Assembly (NCBI GenBank): GCA_900767195.1
Contig: CAAFYG010000148.1
Location: forward strand, 1-23,685
Source of the DNA: Clostridia bacterium
GTDB taxonomy: Bacteria > Bacillota > Clostridia > Christensenellales > Borkfalkiaceae
Length of the DNA: 23,685 bases
Direction of reading: 5' to 3'
The notes under the pieces were generated by a model, which did no database searches, was not told the origin of the DNA, and was given only the letters and a program-made list of their open reading frames with translations. Positions 1 through 8,325 of the stretch are shown here, piece after piece. Position 1 is the stretch's first letter; each line of letters begins with the position of its first letter. The position numbers were made by a program, and so were the translations under genes.

Positions 1-2312
1 AACGCCGATTCGCCGATAGAAGTTACGCTATTCGGTATCGTTATGCTTGTAAGTCCGCTACAATTATAAAATGTATTATAGCCTATCGAAGTTACATTAT
101 TCCCAATCGTTACGCTTGTAAGTCCACTGCACCAGCAGAACGCCAAAACACCGATTAATCTGCAATTTTCATCGATATTTGCTTCGGTGATACTTGTACT
201 TGTAACGCCAACTAAATAGAGATACGGGTTTTCGGAATTACCTAAATATTTTAGATTTTCTTTTACGTTATAAACAAGTTTGCTGCAACCATCGAACGCC
301 GATTCGCCGATAGAAGTTACGCTATTCGGTATCGTTATGCTTGTAAGTCCGCTGCAGCCGCTGAACGCCGAATTTCCTATAGAAGCTACACTATCCGGTA
401 TCGTTATGCTTGTAAGTCCGCTGCAATCGTTGAATGCATAATTGCCGATAAAAGTTACATTATTCGGTATCTTTATGCTTGTAAGTCCGCGGCAACCGCC
501 AAACGCAGAATCGCCGATAGAAGTCACGCTGTTTGGTATCGTTACGCTTGTAAGTCCGCTGCAACCGCTGAACGCACACCCGTCAATTGAGATTACGCTA
601 TTCGGTATCCCTACGCTTGTAAGTCCGCTACAACCGCTAAACGCAGAATCGCCGATAGAAGTCACGCTATCCGGTATCGTTACGCTTTTAAGTCCGCTAC
701 AACCAGAAAACGCATATTCGCCGATAGAAGTCACGCTATTCGGTATCGTTATGCTTGTCAATCCGCTACACCAACGAAACGCATAATCGCCGATAGATCT
801 TACGCTATTCGGGATCGTTATGCTTGTCAGTCCGCTACAACTACGAAACGTTTCTTCGCCAATAGAAGTTACGCCATACTGAATTATTACGCTTGTTAGT
901 CCGCTGCATCCGCTAAACGCACCCCAACCGATAGAAGTTATGCTATTTGGTATCGTTACGCTTGTAAGTCCGCTGCAATGCTCAAATGCATAATTCCCCA
1001 TGTATGTTATGCCATTTGAAATAATTATATCTGTTAATTTATTGCTATCCATAAATGCATAGTCATCAATAAATGCAACGCTATCCGGGATAACTATGTT
1101 TGTAAGATTACCACACCCCGCAAAAGCCGCAAAGCCAATAGAATTCACACTACCATCTACTGAAATTACGCTATCCCCACATCCCGCCACCAATGTTTTT
1201 GTAGCAGTTTCTATAACGCAATTTCCTGCGCTATGATATTTCGGATTGTCTTTTGCTACGCTTATACTTATAAGATTGCTGCACCCCCAAAAGCCTGAAT
1301 CAACAAGCATTGTACTGTCGGGAATTTCTATTTTTTCAATACCGCAATTATAAAACGCCGCTCTTTCGATAGTTATTACGCCGTTTGGTATCGCTATATT
1401 TGTAAGTTTCGTACAGTCTTGAAAAGCATAAGACCCGATTATCCTGCAATTTACATCAATTTGCGCCGTTGTCATATCCATACTTGTAGTGCCGGCTAAA
1501 TAATAATATTGGTTTTCCGAATTTCCCAAATATTTTAAACCGTCTTTTACGTTATAAACAAGATTTTCGCAACCTGTAAAAACATTGTTGTCAACGGAAA
1601 TTACGCTGTCGGGTATCGTTACATTCGTAAGTTTTTTACAATTTTGAAATGCTTCCGCCCCGATAAATCTGCAATTTTCGTCGATTTTTGCCGTCGTTAT
1701 ATCCCTGTTTGCGGTTTCAGCCAGATAGAGATACGGATTTTTAGAATTCCCTAAATAATTTAAATCATCTTTTTTATTATACTGAAAGTCACATTTTACA
1801 AAAGCGGCGTCGCCGATTGAAGTCACACTATCCGGAATAACTACTTTTTTAACTTCTCTGGTTTTATAAAAAGCTTGATCCGCAATCGTTGTTACGGGTT
1901 TTTCTTCAATCGTTTCGGGAATAATCGCTTCCGACTTGTTTTTATTCAGCCACTTTACAATCGTCACTTGATTGCTTTTCACCCAATAGCGAAAATCTTC
2001 GTTTTCGCCAAAGTGATCAGGCGTTTCCGGCTTGTCCGAATCGTCGGGCGTATCGGGCGTTTCGGGGTTGTCTCCGCCCGGATTATCCGGCGTATCTTTT
2101 CCGTCGTCGTCAGGTGTTCCCGGAGTTTCAGGCGTTCCCGGCTCTTGCTCGCCGCCCGGTTTCTGCGTATCCGAAGGCTCTGTTGCCGACGGCGTATCGT
2201 TATCCCGATCTCCGCCGCCCGCAGCGGAATTATTTTCGCACCCCGCAGCGCCGAAAGCAAGCGAAATCGCCGCAATCGCCCCGAAAATTTTTACAAGCAA
2301 TTTTTTCTTCAT
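1..2312 (-). CDS. BspA-type leucine-rich-repeat surface lipoprotein (partial, C-terminus outside window)
   Basis: The frame is open from an ATG at 2312 to the left edge (770 residues, no stop). Residues 1-24 form a lipoprotein signal (KKK start, hydrophobic stretch, AAGC box, lipidated Cys25). Residues of about 26-95 are a low-complexity Pro/Asp/Glu/Gly/Thr linker that probably spans the cell wall. After that come about 19 LRR_5 units of about 23 residues, core pattern LTSITIPNSVTSIGxxAFxxC. Three longer spacer units, containing LKYLGNSxNPYLYL and IDENCRxIG, interrupt the array. It is an exported, membrane-anchored protein. Family members (Treponema/Bacteroides BspA type) bind host or microbial surfaces, so an adhesion role here is inference. 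It has its own promoter (2364-2392) and a Shine-Dalgarno AGGA 6 nt before ATG. Its base composition is more AT-rich than sigE beside it. The family call is secure; the ligand is unknown. Confidence 0.9.
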   Translation of the reverse strand, partial: MKKKLLVKIFGAIAAISLAFGAAGCENNSAAGGGDRDNDTPSATEPSDTQKPGGEQEPGTPETPGTPDDDGKDTPDNPGGDNPETPDTPDDSDKPETPDHFGENEDFRYWVKSNQVTIVKWLNKNKSEAIIPETIEEKPVTTIADQAFYKTREVKKVVIPDSVTSIGDAAFVKCDFQYNKKDDLNYLGNSKNPYLYLAETANRDITTAKIDENCRFIGAEAFQNCKKLTNVTIPDSVISVDNNVFTGCENLVYNVKDGLKYLGNSENQYYYLAGTTSMDMTTAQIDVNCRIIGSYAFQDCTKLTNIAIPNGVITIERAAFYNCGIEKIEIPDSTMLVDSGFWGCSNLISISVAKDNPKYHSAGNCVIETATKTLVAGCGDSVISVDGSVNSIGFAAFAGCGNLTNIVIPDSVAFIDDYAFMDSNKLTDIIISNGITYMGNYAFEHCSGLTSVTIPNSITSIGWGAFSGCSGLTSVIIQYGVTSIGEETFRSCSGLTSITIPNSVRSIGDYAFRWCSGLTSITIPNSVTSIGEYAFSGCSGLKSVTIPDSVTSIGDSAFSGCSGLTSVGIPNSVISIDGCAFSGCSGLTSVTIPNSVTSIGDSAFGGCRGLTSIKIPNNVTFIGNYAFNDCSGLTSITIPDSVASIGNSAFSGCSGLTSITIPNSVTSIGESAFDGCSKLVYNVKENLKYLGNSENPYLYLVGVTSTSITEANIDENCRLIGVLAFCWCSGLTSVTIGNNVTSIGYNTFYNCSGLTSITIPNSVTSIGESA
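300..1000 (-). repeat. Tandem 69-bp coding repeats (LRR_5 array)
   Basis: About ten consecutive units of 69 bp encode the 23-residue LRR unit. Near-identical stretches (for example around 304-350, 528-560 and 648-690) share the plus-strand core cgatagaagttacgctatt. Two more units lie at 1-130, beyond a longer spacer unit at about 135-300, and more diverged units extend to about 1860. The high identity between neighbours makes unit gain or loss by recombination plausible. Confidence 0.85.
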
Positions 2313-2363
2313 ACCTTTTCCTTTTTCACGAGTTTACGCCCGTTAAAGAATATTCTTGCCTGT

Positions 2364-2392
2364 ATTATATCACACGTCTTTAAATTTTGCAA
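2364..2392 (-). promoter_or_regulatory. Sigma-A type promoter of the LRR lipoprotein gene
   Basis: On the minus strand, TTGCAA (2387-2392) is followed by a 17-bp spacer and a perfect TATAAT (2364-2369). The -10 is extended by TGA. The predicted start leaves a leader of about 45 nt before the ATG at 2312. Confidence 0.75.
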
Positions 2393-2412
2393 ACATTTTG
2401 GCAACAATTTAC

Positions 2413-2444
2413 AAAAACACGCCCGAAATATCCGTTTTCGGGCG
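2413..2444 (-). terminator. Intrinsic terminator after sigE
   Basis: A 9-bp inverted repeat (CGCCCGAAA at 2420-2428, TTTCGGGCG at 2436-2444) has a short loop. On the minus strand it is followed by a T-rich tail (TGTTTTTGT). It lies 45 bp past the sigE stop and separates sigE from the LRR gene promoter. Confidence 0.75.
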
Positions 2445-2488
2445 CGGCTTTGCTTGTGCCTTTGCTTTTGCTTTTGCCGCCGCTATCT

Positions 2489-3202
2489 TCACACCATTTT
2501 CGAAATTTCCTTTTTCAGCCTGCCGATAATCTTCTTTTCCAGGCGCGATATGTAGCTTTGCGAAATCCCGAGCATATCCGCCACGTCTTTCTGCGTCATT
2601 TCCTCGCCGCCCGAAAGCCCGAACCGCAAAAACATAATCTTGCGTTCCCGTTCCGAAAGCTTCGTCAGCGCGTCTTTTAAAAGCTCTTTTTCCGCGCGGT
2701 CTTCCACACCGCCGTACACGCTTTCCGCGCTCGTGCCAAGCACGTCCGATAATAAAAGCTCGTTGCCTTCGAAATCGGTATTGAGCGGCTCGTCGAAAGA
2801 AACCTCGCTCTTCAGCCGCGCCGTGCGCCTGAGATACATTAAAATTTCGTTTTCGATGCACCGGGAAGCGTAAGTGGCAAGCTTGATATTTTTATCCGAG
2901 CGAAAAGAATTGATCGCCTTGATCAATCCGATCGTGCCGATCGAAACGAGATCGTCGCCGTCCACGCCCGTGTTGTCGAATTTCCGCGCGATATAAATCA
3001 CCAGGCGCAGATTATGTTTAATCAGCTCGCCCTTGATTTTATCCGCTTCCGCCTGCTCGCCGCGTTCCAGTTTATCCAGCATTTCGCGCTCTTCCGTGGG
3101 CGAAAACGGCAGCGGCAACGCCTCCGTGCCGCACACATAATCCACCGCGTCTTCCGCGTCTATCCTGCGTAAAAAACTTCGTAATACTTCTATAAATTTC
3201 AA
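2489..3202 (-). CDS. sigE: Sporulation sigma factor sigma-E (pro-sigma-E)
   Basis: This 237-residue protein is the RNA polymerase sigma factor of the early mother cell during sporulation. Recognisable sigma-E blocks are NLRLVIYIARKF and DLVSIGTIGLIKAINSF (region 2), KLATYASRCIENEILMYLRR, VSFDEPLNTDFEGNELLLSD, and a region 4 helix-turn-helix ending QKDVADMLGISQSYISRLEK. The length matches the family (B. subtilis about 239). The first about 21 residues look like the pro-peptide removed by SpoIIGA. By alignment with the B. subtilis site the cut should fall near Asp21-Tyr22, just before VCGTEALPLP. The start codon is TTG at 3202, chosen because the pro-region fits and because GAGGTG, made of the last two spoIIGA codons, lies 7 nt before it (plus the stop). 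It sits 4 bp behind spoIIGA, which implies co-transcription and translational coupling. Confidence 0.96.
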   Translation of the reverse strand: MKFIEVLRSFLRRIDAEDAVDYVCGTEALPLPFSPTEEREMLDKLERGEQAEADKIKGELIKHNLRLVIYIARKFDNTGVDGDDLVSIGTIGLIKAINSFRSDKNIKLATYASRCIENEILMYLRRTARLKSEVSFDEPLNTDFEGNELLLSDVLGTSAESVYGGVEDRAEKELLKDALTKLSERERKIMFLRFGLSGGEEMTQKDVADMLGISQSYISRLEKKIIGRLKKEISKMV

Positions 3203-3206
3203 CGCC

Positions 3207-4136
3207 TTACACCTCGTTCGTTTTTATTTCGCTTTTTTCATCGCCGTTTTCGGCTATACTCGCCGCCGCTTCTTCCGCCGCATTTTCGCCGCCGTCCGCC
3301 TTGTCCGAAAAACAATCGGCGGGCAGCAATGCCGAATATTCCGCCCCGCCCTTCGCCGAAACGTGCGCCGAAGGGGCAAAATACACGCGCGCGAAATACC
3401 GTTTATTTATTGTATGCGCGCTCTCGCCGTCATATATCAGAAGCGAGCCGGAAAAAATTTTTATTTTTTTTCTGCCGCTCACCGTGCTTACGTAAAAATC
3501 AAGAAATTTCGTGCGCTCGTCGATCAGTTTTAAGGCAAGCCCGGGCGCAATAAAGCAGATCGGCGCGCCGTCCGAAGCTTTCGCGCGGTTGCCGCTGTCG
3601 ATCAAGCCATACGCTTTTTCGCCGCTCTTTTCGCCGCTTGCGCACACCTCGATCCGCCGCACGAACCGCGCCGTTTTGCGCGTTTTGAAAAGCTTTTTCG
3701 CGCCCGCAACGCACGCAAACATAAAGAACGCGCACACGGGAATCTGCCAGGCTTTAAGCGCCGCGCCCGTGTAGTCGATCGCAAAAAACGCGCCGGCAAG
3801 ACACGCCGAAAGCACGAAAAACACGCAGGAATAGCGCAGAAACGCGCATATTTTCGCCCGCCGCTCGCTTTTGGAAAGTCTGAAAAAACCGCCTTGCAAA
3901 AAGTGTAGCCGCGCAAGGAAACACATAAAAATCCCCGCCGCGATTTTGATACAAAGCGATACGGCATACGGCACGGCAACAAGCGCAAACACGCAGGCGA
4001 ACGCCGCGCCGAACGAAGACGCGGAAACAATCGGCAGCGCGCGCACGCTTTCGCGGGTGAAGCGGAACGCGAAAAAAAGCAGCATAAAATCGAGCAGAAA
4101 ATTTTCGGCAAAAGCATATTCGATATACACCTGCAT
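3207..4136 (-). CDS. spoIIGA: Sigma-E processing aspartic protease SpoIIGA
   Basis: This membrane-embedded protease cleaves pro-sigma-E when signalled from the forespore. The N-terminal half (residues of about 1-150) has several hydrophobic segments. The C-terminal half is the protease domain, with GLIDSGN carrying the catalytic Asp at residue 180, close to Asp183 of B. subtilis. That match supports the ATG at 4136 (309 aa). A GTG at 4145 in the same frame would add three residues but leaves only 2 nt from the AGGA Shine-Dalgarno. The C-terminus is a variable Ala/Glu-rich tail. Directly upstream of sigE, it forms the classic spoIIG pair. sigG is not next to it in this window. Confidence 0.93.
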   Translation of the reverse strand: MQVYIEYAFAENFLLDFMLLFFAFRFTRESVRALPIVSASSFGAAFACVFALVAVPYAVSLCIKIAAGIFMCFLARLHFLQGGFFRLSKSERRAKICAFLRYSCVFFVLSACLAGAFFAIDYTGAALKAWQIPVCAFFMFACVAGAKKLFKTRKTARFVRRIEVCASGEKSGEKAYGLIDSGNRAKASDGAPICFIAPGLALKLIDERTKFLDFYVSTVSGRKKIKIFSGSLLIYDGESAHTINKRYFARVYFAPSAHVSAKGGAEYSALLPADCFSDKADGGENAAEEAAASIAENGDEKSEIKTNEV

Positions 4137-4172
4137 CGCCGCCACCGTCCTTTTTTCATCGCGATATGTACG

Positions 4173-4240
4173 ATTATATCATAAAAAACGGCGTAAACCC
4201 TTGGGTTTTTCCACGATTTTTAGCGAAAAAAGCCGACAAA
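4173..4240 (-). promoter_or_regulatory. Probable spoIIG promoter region with possible Spo0A box
   Basis: A perfect TATAAT (4173-4178, extended by TGA) lies about 37 bp before the spoIIGA ATG. There is no good -35 at 17 bp, which is also true of the Spo0A-dependent spoIIG promoter in Bacillus. TTTGTCGGC at 4232-4240 matches 7 of 9 bases of the 0A box TTTGTCGAA. The -10 is convincing; the Spo0A site is tentative. Confidence 0.45.
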
Positions 4241-4322
4241 AACACAGCAAAAGCCACGTAAAATTGCCGAAAAACACAGAAAAACAAGGCAAAAACGCAA
4301 GAAAAACCCCCGAAAATCAAAG

Positions 4323-4361
4323 AAAAAACGGCTGTTTTCATACAAAAACAGCCGTTTTTTA
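4323..4361 (-). terminator. Intrinsic terminator ending the purine uptake operon
   Basis: A long near-perfect inverted repeat (AAAAAACGGCTGTTTT, short loop, AAAACAGCCGTTTTTT) lies about 40 bp past the stop of the last permease. It has a T tract on both strands, so it could terminate in either direction. Confidence 0.9.
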
Positions 4362-4398
4362 AAGAATTTTTATTCAATAAAGTTTATAATTAAACTTT

Positions 4399-5349
4399 TT
4401 ACCGATCCTCGCGGAAGTAGGCGAGACCGAGCGCCGCAGGGGGTTGATTTTCCTTGCTGTCGAGAACGCTCGTAACGATCAGCACCACCACGGTGACAAC
4501 GTAAGGCAAAAGCCCGGCGATGTCGCGCGGGAGGAAAGAAATATAAGTGGGAAGAATTCGTAGCGCGCCGAACAAAAACGAGCCGAGAATTCCGAGATCG
4601 GGCTTCCACAGCGTGAAAATAACAAGCGCAACGGAAAGCCAGCCGATCGCGTCTACATCGTACTCCCACGAGCCGTGCAGGAAATCCATAATGTAGAAGA
4701 GTCCGCCGAGTCCCGCCACCGCACTGCCGATTAAAATCGCGCAATATTTATATTTGGTTACGTTTACGCCGGCCGCATCCGCCGCCGCCGGATTTTCGCC
4801 GATTGCGCGCAGTTTCAATCCCACGCGCGTTTTCTTGAAAACGTACGCCGTGATCAAAGCAACCAGAATTGCGATATACACAAGCGAGCCGTGGCCGAAA
4901 AAGATTTGCCAGAATTCGTTCATTTTCGAAGAAAACGGAAAAAGGGTGCTGAACGATTCGCTTGCATAATTAAAGTTCTGCGTGTTTACGCCCTTAATAA
5001 AATATTTCGAGCAGCCGATACCGAACGTAGTTACGGTAAGCCCCGTAACGTTCTGATTGCACCGAAGCCCCACGGTGAGAAACGCATAAATCGCGCCGGT
5101 AATTCCCGCATAAATAATACAGAGCAGCATGGCGGAAAGAAGCAGCAGCAAGCCGTTGATATTCGCCGGATCTGTGCCTTTCATATACATAGCCACGCCG
5201 CGGCAGCCGCCGAGCGCGCCCATGCACATAATGCCGGGAATACCGAGATTCAAATGCCCCGATTTTTCCGTGATCGTTTCGCCCGTGCAACCGAACAAAA
5301 ACGCCGTACCTAAATTGATCGCGCTGCGAATGATGGTGAAAATCGCCAT
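4399..5349 (-). CDS. BMP-family ABC importer, permease 2 (NupQ/YufQ-like)
   Basis: This 316-residue polytopic inner-membrane protein has about 8-9 hydrophobic segments. Family landmarks include the N-terminal GCTGETITEKSGHLNLGIPG and the cytoplasmic coupling loop containing LRAIGENPAAADAAGVNV (residues of about 185-202), which contacts the ATPase. It belongs to the branched-chain/nucleoside permease superfamily, in the same clade as NupQ and RbsC-like subunits. With the permease encoded immediately upstream it forms the heterodimeric channel. The ATG follows the preceding stop directly, and GGAGG is placed 8 nt before it inside the upstream gene. It is the last gene of the riboswitch operon. 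Substrate: purine nucleosides or bases by context. Confidence 0.9.
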   Translation of the reverse strand: MAIFTIIRSAINLGTAFLFGCTGETITEKSGHLNLGIPGIMCMGALGGCRGVAMYMKGTDPANINGLLLLLSAMLLCIIYAGITGAIYAFLTVGLRCNQNVTGLTVTTFGIGCSKYFIKGVNTQNFNYASESFSTLFPFSSKMNEFWQIFFGHGSLVYIAILVALITAYVFKKTRVGLKLRAIGENPAAADAAGVNVTKYKYCAILIGSAVAGLGGLFYIMDFLHGSWEYDVDAIGWLSVALVIFTLWKPDLGILGSFLFGALRILPTYISFLPRDIAGLLPYVVTVVVLIVTSVLDSKENQPPAALGLAYFREDR

Positions 5350-6447
5350 TTACTTATCCTCCTTTTTCTTCCCGGTGAGCTGCAACTTATAACGAATGAA
5401 AAATTCGCAGCCGATTACGCAGAAAATCACCACCGCCGTGATGATGGAAGCAATCGATGAATCGTTCAGCGAAAATTCCGTAACCACGTTTGAAGATCCG
5501 TTCTGCAAAAAGGCAATCAAAAATGAAGTGCCTACCATATAAAGAGGATTGAAATTCGCAAGCCACACCACAAGCACCGCCGTAAATCCGCGGCTGTCCA
5601 CCAGCGTTTTGCTGATTGTATGATTGATGCTGCCCGCCATTAAAAGCCCCATCAGTCCGCAAATCGCGCCCGAAAGCACAAGCGTGCGGAGAATCACCTT
5701 TTCCACATTGATCCCGATATATTTCGCGGTGTTTTCGCTCTCTCCCACAACCGAGATCTCATATCCGTGTTTCGTAAATCTGAGATACACGAACATCAGA
5801 GCCGTAAGCACAACCGCCACAATCACGGTAAGCAAAGAATCGTTTCCGAGTTTCGGTAACCACGCATATCTGATCGTTCCCATCGTGCCGGATCCGTTCG
5901 TTGCCCAGATACTGATCATATAGCCTGTGATTCCGGCAGCAATATAATTCATCATCAGCGTGAAAAGCGTTTCGTTCGTTCTGAACTTCGCTTTGAAAAT
6001 CGCGGGAATCACCGCCCAGATCACCCCGGCGGCGATACTGCCTGCGATCATCAAAAGATTCACCACCGCCGAATTTGCGTTCGGTCCGATTTTGTACATC
6101 AGTCCCGCCGTGACAAGCGCGCCCATAAGCACTTGTCCGTCCGCTCCGAGATTCCAGAATTTCATTTTGAACGCGGGCAACAAAGCCAAACCGATGCCGA
6201 GCAACAGCGCGGTTTCGCGAAGGAGTTTCCAGATTCTGATCTCCTGCCCGAAATTGCCCTTGAACAAGCTTGCATACAACGCAAACGGCGATTTCCCCGT
6301 AAGTGCGGATACAAGAATCCCCGAAATCAGAAAGCCGAGAAGTAAGCCGCCGGCTTTGATCAGCGCGCTCTTCCAGAACGGAATCGACGCGCGCTTTGTG
6401 ATATGAAACAGCGGCTCACGCACTTTTTTCGCATTCGTTTCACTCAT
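5350..6447 (-). CDS. BMP-family ABC importer, permease 1 (NupP/YufP-like)
   Basis: This 365-residue membrane protein has an N-terminal cytoplasmic stretch of about 25 residues and then about 9-10 hydrophobic segments. Landmarks are LGADGQVLMGAL and the coupling loop YEISVVGESENTAKYIGINV (residues of about 228-247), both typical of the YufP/NupP permease. It is slightly longer than usual (about 350). It overlaps the 3' end of the ATPase gene by 8 bp, so translation is probably coupled. The partner permease begins at the next base after its stop. Role: one half of the transmembrane channel for purine nucleoside-type substrates (family knowledge plus operon context). Confidence 0.9.
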   Translation of the reverse strand: MSETNAKKVREPLFHITKRASIPFWKSALIKAGGLLLGFLISGILVSALTGKSPFALYASLFKGNFGQEIRIWKLLRETALLLGIGLALLPAFKMKFWNLGADGQVLMGALVTAGLMYKIGPNANSAVVNLLMIAGSIAAGVIWAVIPAIFKAKFRTNETLFTLMMNYIAAGITGYMISIWATNGSGTMGTIRYAWLPKLGNDSLLTVIVAVVLTALMFVYLRFTKHGYEISVVGESENTAKYIGINVEKVILRTLVLSGAICGLMGLLMAGSINHTISKTLVDSRGFTAVLVVWLANFNPLYMVGTSFLIAFLQNGSSNVVTEFSLNDSSIASIITAVVIFCVIGCEFFIRYKLQLTGKKKEDK

Positions 6448-8242
6448 TGACTGCCTCCTTCACGCTTTCCCCGCCGTTTTCTTCCATACTTTCCGTTTTC
6501 GTCATCAGAAGTCCGATTTCGCTCTTATTCGCGCTTCGTCCGTCCACAATGCCCGTCACTTTGCCCGAGCCGATCACAAGAATCCGATCGCAAAGCTCAA
6601 TTAAAACATCGAGATCTTCGCCCACGAAAATCACCGCCGTCCCGTTCTCTTTCTGCTTATTCAGAAGATTGTATATCGTATACGACGAATTGATATCAAG
6701 TCCGCGCACGGGGTATGCCGCCATTAAAACTTTCGGTGCGGAGGCGATTTCGCGCCCCACCAGCACTTTCTGCACGTTGCCGCCGGAAAGCTTTCTCACC
6801 GGCGTATGCGCCGAGGGCGTTACCACTTCAAGCTCTTTGATAATTTCGTCCGCAAGCTTACCCGGCTTTCCGCGATCGAGAAACACCGATTTTCCCTTGC
6901 GGTAGCTTCGAAGCATCATGTTGTCCACGATGTCCATATTGCCCACAAGCCCCATGCCGAGCCGATCTTCCGGCACGAACGAAAGGCGAATTCCGAGTTC
7001 GCGGATCTGCAAAGGCGTTTTATCTTTGAGATCGATAATTTCGTCCTCTTTGAAAAGCACTTTTCCTGCGTTGACAAGCTCTTTGATCTCTTTATCGGAT
7101 TTGCCCGTAAAATCTACGGTTTCGCCGTTTTCGTAGCGGAACGCGCCCTCTTTGGCAAGCTCTTTCACCCGGTGCAGATCTTTATGGAAAAACGTAACCG
7201 GCTTATCTTTTTTGGGATTGTGGAAAATCATATCGCCGCTTTCCAGCTTCTGCAAGCCCGCGATCGCTTCGAGAAGCTCTTTCTGACCGCTGCCGGCAAT
7301 GCCCGCAATGCCGAGAATCTCGCCCGATTTCGCCGTGAAAGATACGTTGTCAAGCACTTTCACGCCGTCGTGATTCTGTAAATTCAAACCTTTGATCACA
7401 AGCCTTTCCGCAGGGTTTTGCGGCAAACTGCGTTCGATATTCAATTCCACTTTCTTGCCCACCATCATCTCGGTGAGCTTGTTTTCGTCGGCGTTTTTCG
7501 TGGCGATCTCGCCCACCGATTCGCCCTTTCTTAAAACCGCCACGCGATCGGAAATGGCAAGCACTTCGTTGAGCTTGTGCGTGATGATGATGATCGATTT
7601 GCCGTCCTCTTTCATTTTGCGAAGTACGGCGAATAATTTTTCCGTCTCCTGCGGCGTCAGCACGGCGGTAGGCTCGTCTAAAATCAGCACGTTCGCGCCG
7701 CGATAAAGCACTTTTACGATTTCCACCGTCTGTTTTTCGGAAACGGACATATCGTAAATTTTCTTTTTCGGTTCGATTTCGAAGCCGTACTTATCGGCGA
7801 TTTCTTTCACCTGCGCCGCCACTTCTTTTTTCTTGTACAGACCGCTTTCGATTTTTCTACCGATTTTGGCGAAAAATTTCAGAAAAGCGTTCTTGCTTTC
7901 GTCGATCGGTTTCGGCTCGTTTTTCACGCCGAGCACGATATTCTGCGCCGCCGTGAAAACGTCCACAAGCTTGAAATGCTGATGGATCATGCCGATTTTA
8001 TACTTAAACGCATCCTGCGGGGAACGGATCACCGCTTCTTCGCCGTTCACGAACGTAAGACCTTCGTCCGGGAAATAAATGCCCGCAATCATATTCATAA
8101 GAGTGGTTTTACCGCTGCCGTTTTCGCCAAGCACCGCCAAAATCTCGCCCTTATATACTTTGAGATCTACGTTTTTATTTGCCGCAACGCTTCCGAAATA
8201 TTTGGAAACGCCCCGCATTTCAAGCGCAATTTCTTTATCCAC
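6440..8242 (-). CDS. BMP-family ABC importer, double ATP-binding protein (NupO/YufO-like)
   Basis: Two ABC domains are fused in a 600-residue protein. The first domain is complete: Walker A GENGSGKTT (39-47), signature-like SVSEKQ (166-171), Walker B VLILDE (185-190) and switch His222. The second is degenerate as in its family: GIAGSGQK near 314-321, LSGGN (485-489), and AAY replacing the Walker B acidic pair. Family members are about 510 residues. The excess comes mainly from an insertion at about 341-400 in domain 2, whose VDFTGKSDKEIKELVNAG resembles the following IIDLKDKTPLQIRELG and may be a local duplication. The start is GTG at 8242 with GGAGG 6 nt upstream. It energises the two permeases encoded downstream. 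Confidence 0.92.
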   Translation of the reverse strand: MDKEIALEMRGVSKYFGSVAANKNVDLKVYKGEILAVLGENGSGKTTLMNMIAGIYFPDEGLTFVNGEEAVIRSPQDAFKYKIGMIHQHFKLVDVFTAAQNIVLGVKNEPKPIDESKNAFLKFFAKIGRKIESGLYKKKEVAAQVKEIADKYGFEIEPKKKIYDMSVSEKQTVEIVKVLYRGANVLILDEPTAVLTPQETEKLFAVLRKMKEDGKSIIIITHKLNEVLAISDRVAVLRKGESVGEIATKNADENKLTEMMVGKKVELNIERSLPQNPAERLVIKGLNLQNHDGVKVLDNVSFTAKSGEILGIAGIAGSGQKELLEAIAGLQKLESGDMIFHNPKKDKPVTFFHKDLHRVKELAKEGAFRYENGETVDFTGKSDKEIKELVNAGKVLFKEDEIIDLKDKTPLQIRELGIRLSFVPEDRLGMGLVGNMDIVDNMMLRSYRKGKSVFLDRGKPGKLADEIIKELEVVTPSAHTPVRKLSGGNVQKVLVGREIASAPKVLMAAYPVRGLDINSSYTIYNLLNKQKENGTAVIFVGEDLDVLIELCDRILVIGSGKVTGIVDGRSANKSEIGLLMTKTESMEENGGESVKEAVNE

Positions 8243-8278
8243 GCGCTACCTCCGTAAAGTCTTAAAAAACCAGGATAA

Positions 8279-8299
8279 GGCGGAGAAAGATTCTCCGCC
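8279..8299 (-). promoter_or_regulatory. Intercistronic hairpin between bmp lipoprotein and ATPase genes
   Basis: A perfect 9-bp stem (GGCGGAGAA / TTCTCCGCC) with a 3-nt loop lies 27 bp past the lipoprotein stop. On the minus strand no T tract follows directly (the nearest T run is about 8 nt on), so it is more likely an mRNA 3'-end stabiliser or partial terminator than a full stop. Binding-protein genes commonly need more product than their transporter genes. Confidence 0.55.
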
Positions 8300-8325
8300 C
8301 TTTTTCCTTAAAATTATTTTTCAGC

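Noticed and set aside
442..786. Plus-strand ORF with repeated VTLFGIVTLVSPLQPLNA units
   Set aside because: It is the antisense reading of the LRR repeats; the minus frame is open over 2.3 kb with a signal peptide and promoter.
300..1000. Regular repeats that might suggest a CRISPR array
   Set aside because: The unit is 69 bp with no unique spacers, and it translates into a continuous LRR_5 protein.
3499..3735. Overlapping frames within spoIIGA
   Set aside because: Arg-rich shadow frames; the spoIIGA frame has the membrane segments and the catalytic DSGN motif.
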